Shown in pieces: positions 14,591 through 14,855 of a stretch of DNA of 14,855 nucleotides. Location of the stretch: assembly GCA_903910495.1 (NCBI GenBank), contig CAIVZW010000290.1, forward strand, positions 1-14,855, in the 5' to 3' direction. The notes beneath the pieces were generated by a model that saw only the letters and a list, made by a program, of their open reading frames with translations, made no database searches and had not been told where the DNA came from. How positions within the stretch are numbered: position 1 is the stretch's first letter; every line of letters begins with the position of its first letter. The position numbers and the translations under genes were made by a program. Source of the stretch: an uncultured beta proteobacterium (GTDB taxonomy: Bacteria > Pseudomonadota > Gammaproteobacteria > Burkholderiales > Rhodocyclaceae).

Positions 14591-14617
14591 CCCTTCGACA
14601 GGCTCAGGGCGAACGGG
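14591..14617. repeat. Dispersed intergenic repeat (CCTTCGACAGGCTCAGGGCG type)
   Basis: The core CCTTCGACAGGCTCAGGGCG, flanked by ACGG/GAACGGG, matches a short repeat I know to be very common between genes in Betaproteobacteria and other proteobacteria. It sits 16 bases after the preceding hairpin element. Its copy number in this genome cannot be seen here. Confidence 0.6.
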
Positions 14618-14643
14618 TTTTGGGCTAATGACTATTCTGGGAT

Positions 14644-14680
14644 CAGATAAAAAGGCTCCGTTCAGGAACCTTTTTATCTG
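14644..14680. terminator. Strong bidirectional intrinsic terminator
   Basis: CAGATAAAAAGG pairs with CCTTTTTATCTG, extended after one mismatch by TCC/GGA around the loop GTTCA. This gives about 15 paired bases, with A-tract and T-tract on the two flanks, so it can stop transcription from both the 5S-like gene (plus) and the solute-binding protein gene (minus). Confidence 0.88.
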
Positions 14681-14716
14681 CCCTCGTTTTCACACGCCAG
14701 GCAAACGCTCTGAAGT

Positions 14717-14855
14717 TCAGTCAAGCTTGATCCCCGAGCGGGCGATGACGCCGGCCCAGGCAGCGGTTTCACGCTTGAGCAGCGCGGCAAACTGTTCCGG
14801 CGTGCCTCCCGCTGTTTCAGCGCCGGCAGCCAGTAGGCGCTGCTGCACATCGGGC
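14717..14855 (-). CDS. Bug-type (tripartite tricarboxylate transporter) solute-binding protein, C-terminal end
   Basis: The last 45 codons of a gene that enters from the right edge. The frame reads PDVQQRLLAAGAETAGGTPE, then QFAALLKRETAAWAGVI, and ends SGIKLD. The pattern of a late GAE..G.TPEQFAA and a closing W..V...GIK is the usual C-terminus of the periplasmic Bug/TctC binding proteins, which are very numerous in Betaproteobacteria and capture carboxylates for TctAB-type carriers. The ligand cannot be told from this fragment. It ends 36 bases from the shared terminator and converges on the 5S-like gene. Confidence 0.85.
   Translation of the reverse strand, partial: PDVQQRLLAAGAETAGGTPEQFAALLKRETAAWAGVIARSGIKLD

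Overview
The window looks like a chromosome segment of a Betaproteobacterium, most likely from the Rhodocyclales. This is an inference from three things: the surE-pcm-nlpD-rpoS order, the protein style, and dispersed hairpin repeats of the kinds common in that group. Nothing looks like phage or plasmid, and no tRNA, rRNA or CRISPR array was seen.

Left part (1-2798, minus strand): surE, pcm, nlpD and the 5' end of rpoS form a tightly packed stress/stationary-phase operon. surE/pcm and pcm/nlpD overlap by 4 bases (ATGA), and nlpD and rpoS are 2 bases apart. A strong intrinsic terminator lies just upstream of surE, and the best -10 box lies upstream of that terminator.

Middle (3044-6591): a mannitol-dehydrogenase-family oxidoreductase diverges from a GntR/FCD regulator across a short spacer with a palindromic operator candidate. 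Then come a paired hairpin repeat, a geneless stretch, and a sugar-phosphate isomerase/epimerase. Together these suggest a small sugar or sugar-acid locus.

Accessory patch (6592-8642): an unidentified coding remnant, an orphan HigA-type antitoxin, a protein with three zinc-ribbon-like motifs, and a membrane-anchored Mrr-like nuclease-fold protein.

Right part (8705-14470): this is the most interesting block. On the minus strand, mmdA (CoA-type carboxyltransferase), a delta/OadG-like subunit, a free biotin carrier and mmdB (Na+-pumping decarboxylase membrane subunit) form one operon. Divergent from it is an OadA/transcarboxylase-5S-like carboxyltransferase that has lost its own biotin domain. 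The only biotin carrier visible here could therefore serve two carboxyltransferases and one sodium pump. That would link methylmalonyl-CoA, oxaloacetate/pyruvate and the Na+ gradient, and would suit succinate/propionate metabolism. After this come hairpin repeats, a strong bidirectional terminator, and the 3' end of a Bug-type (tripartite tricarboxylate) solute-binding protein gene.
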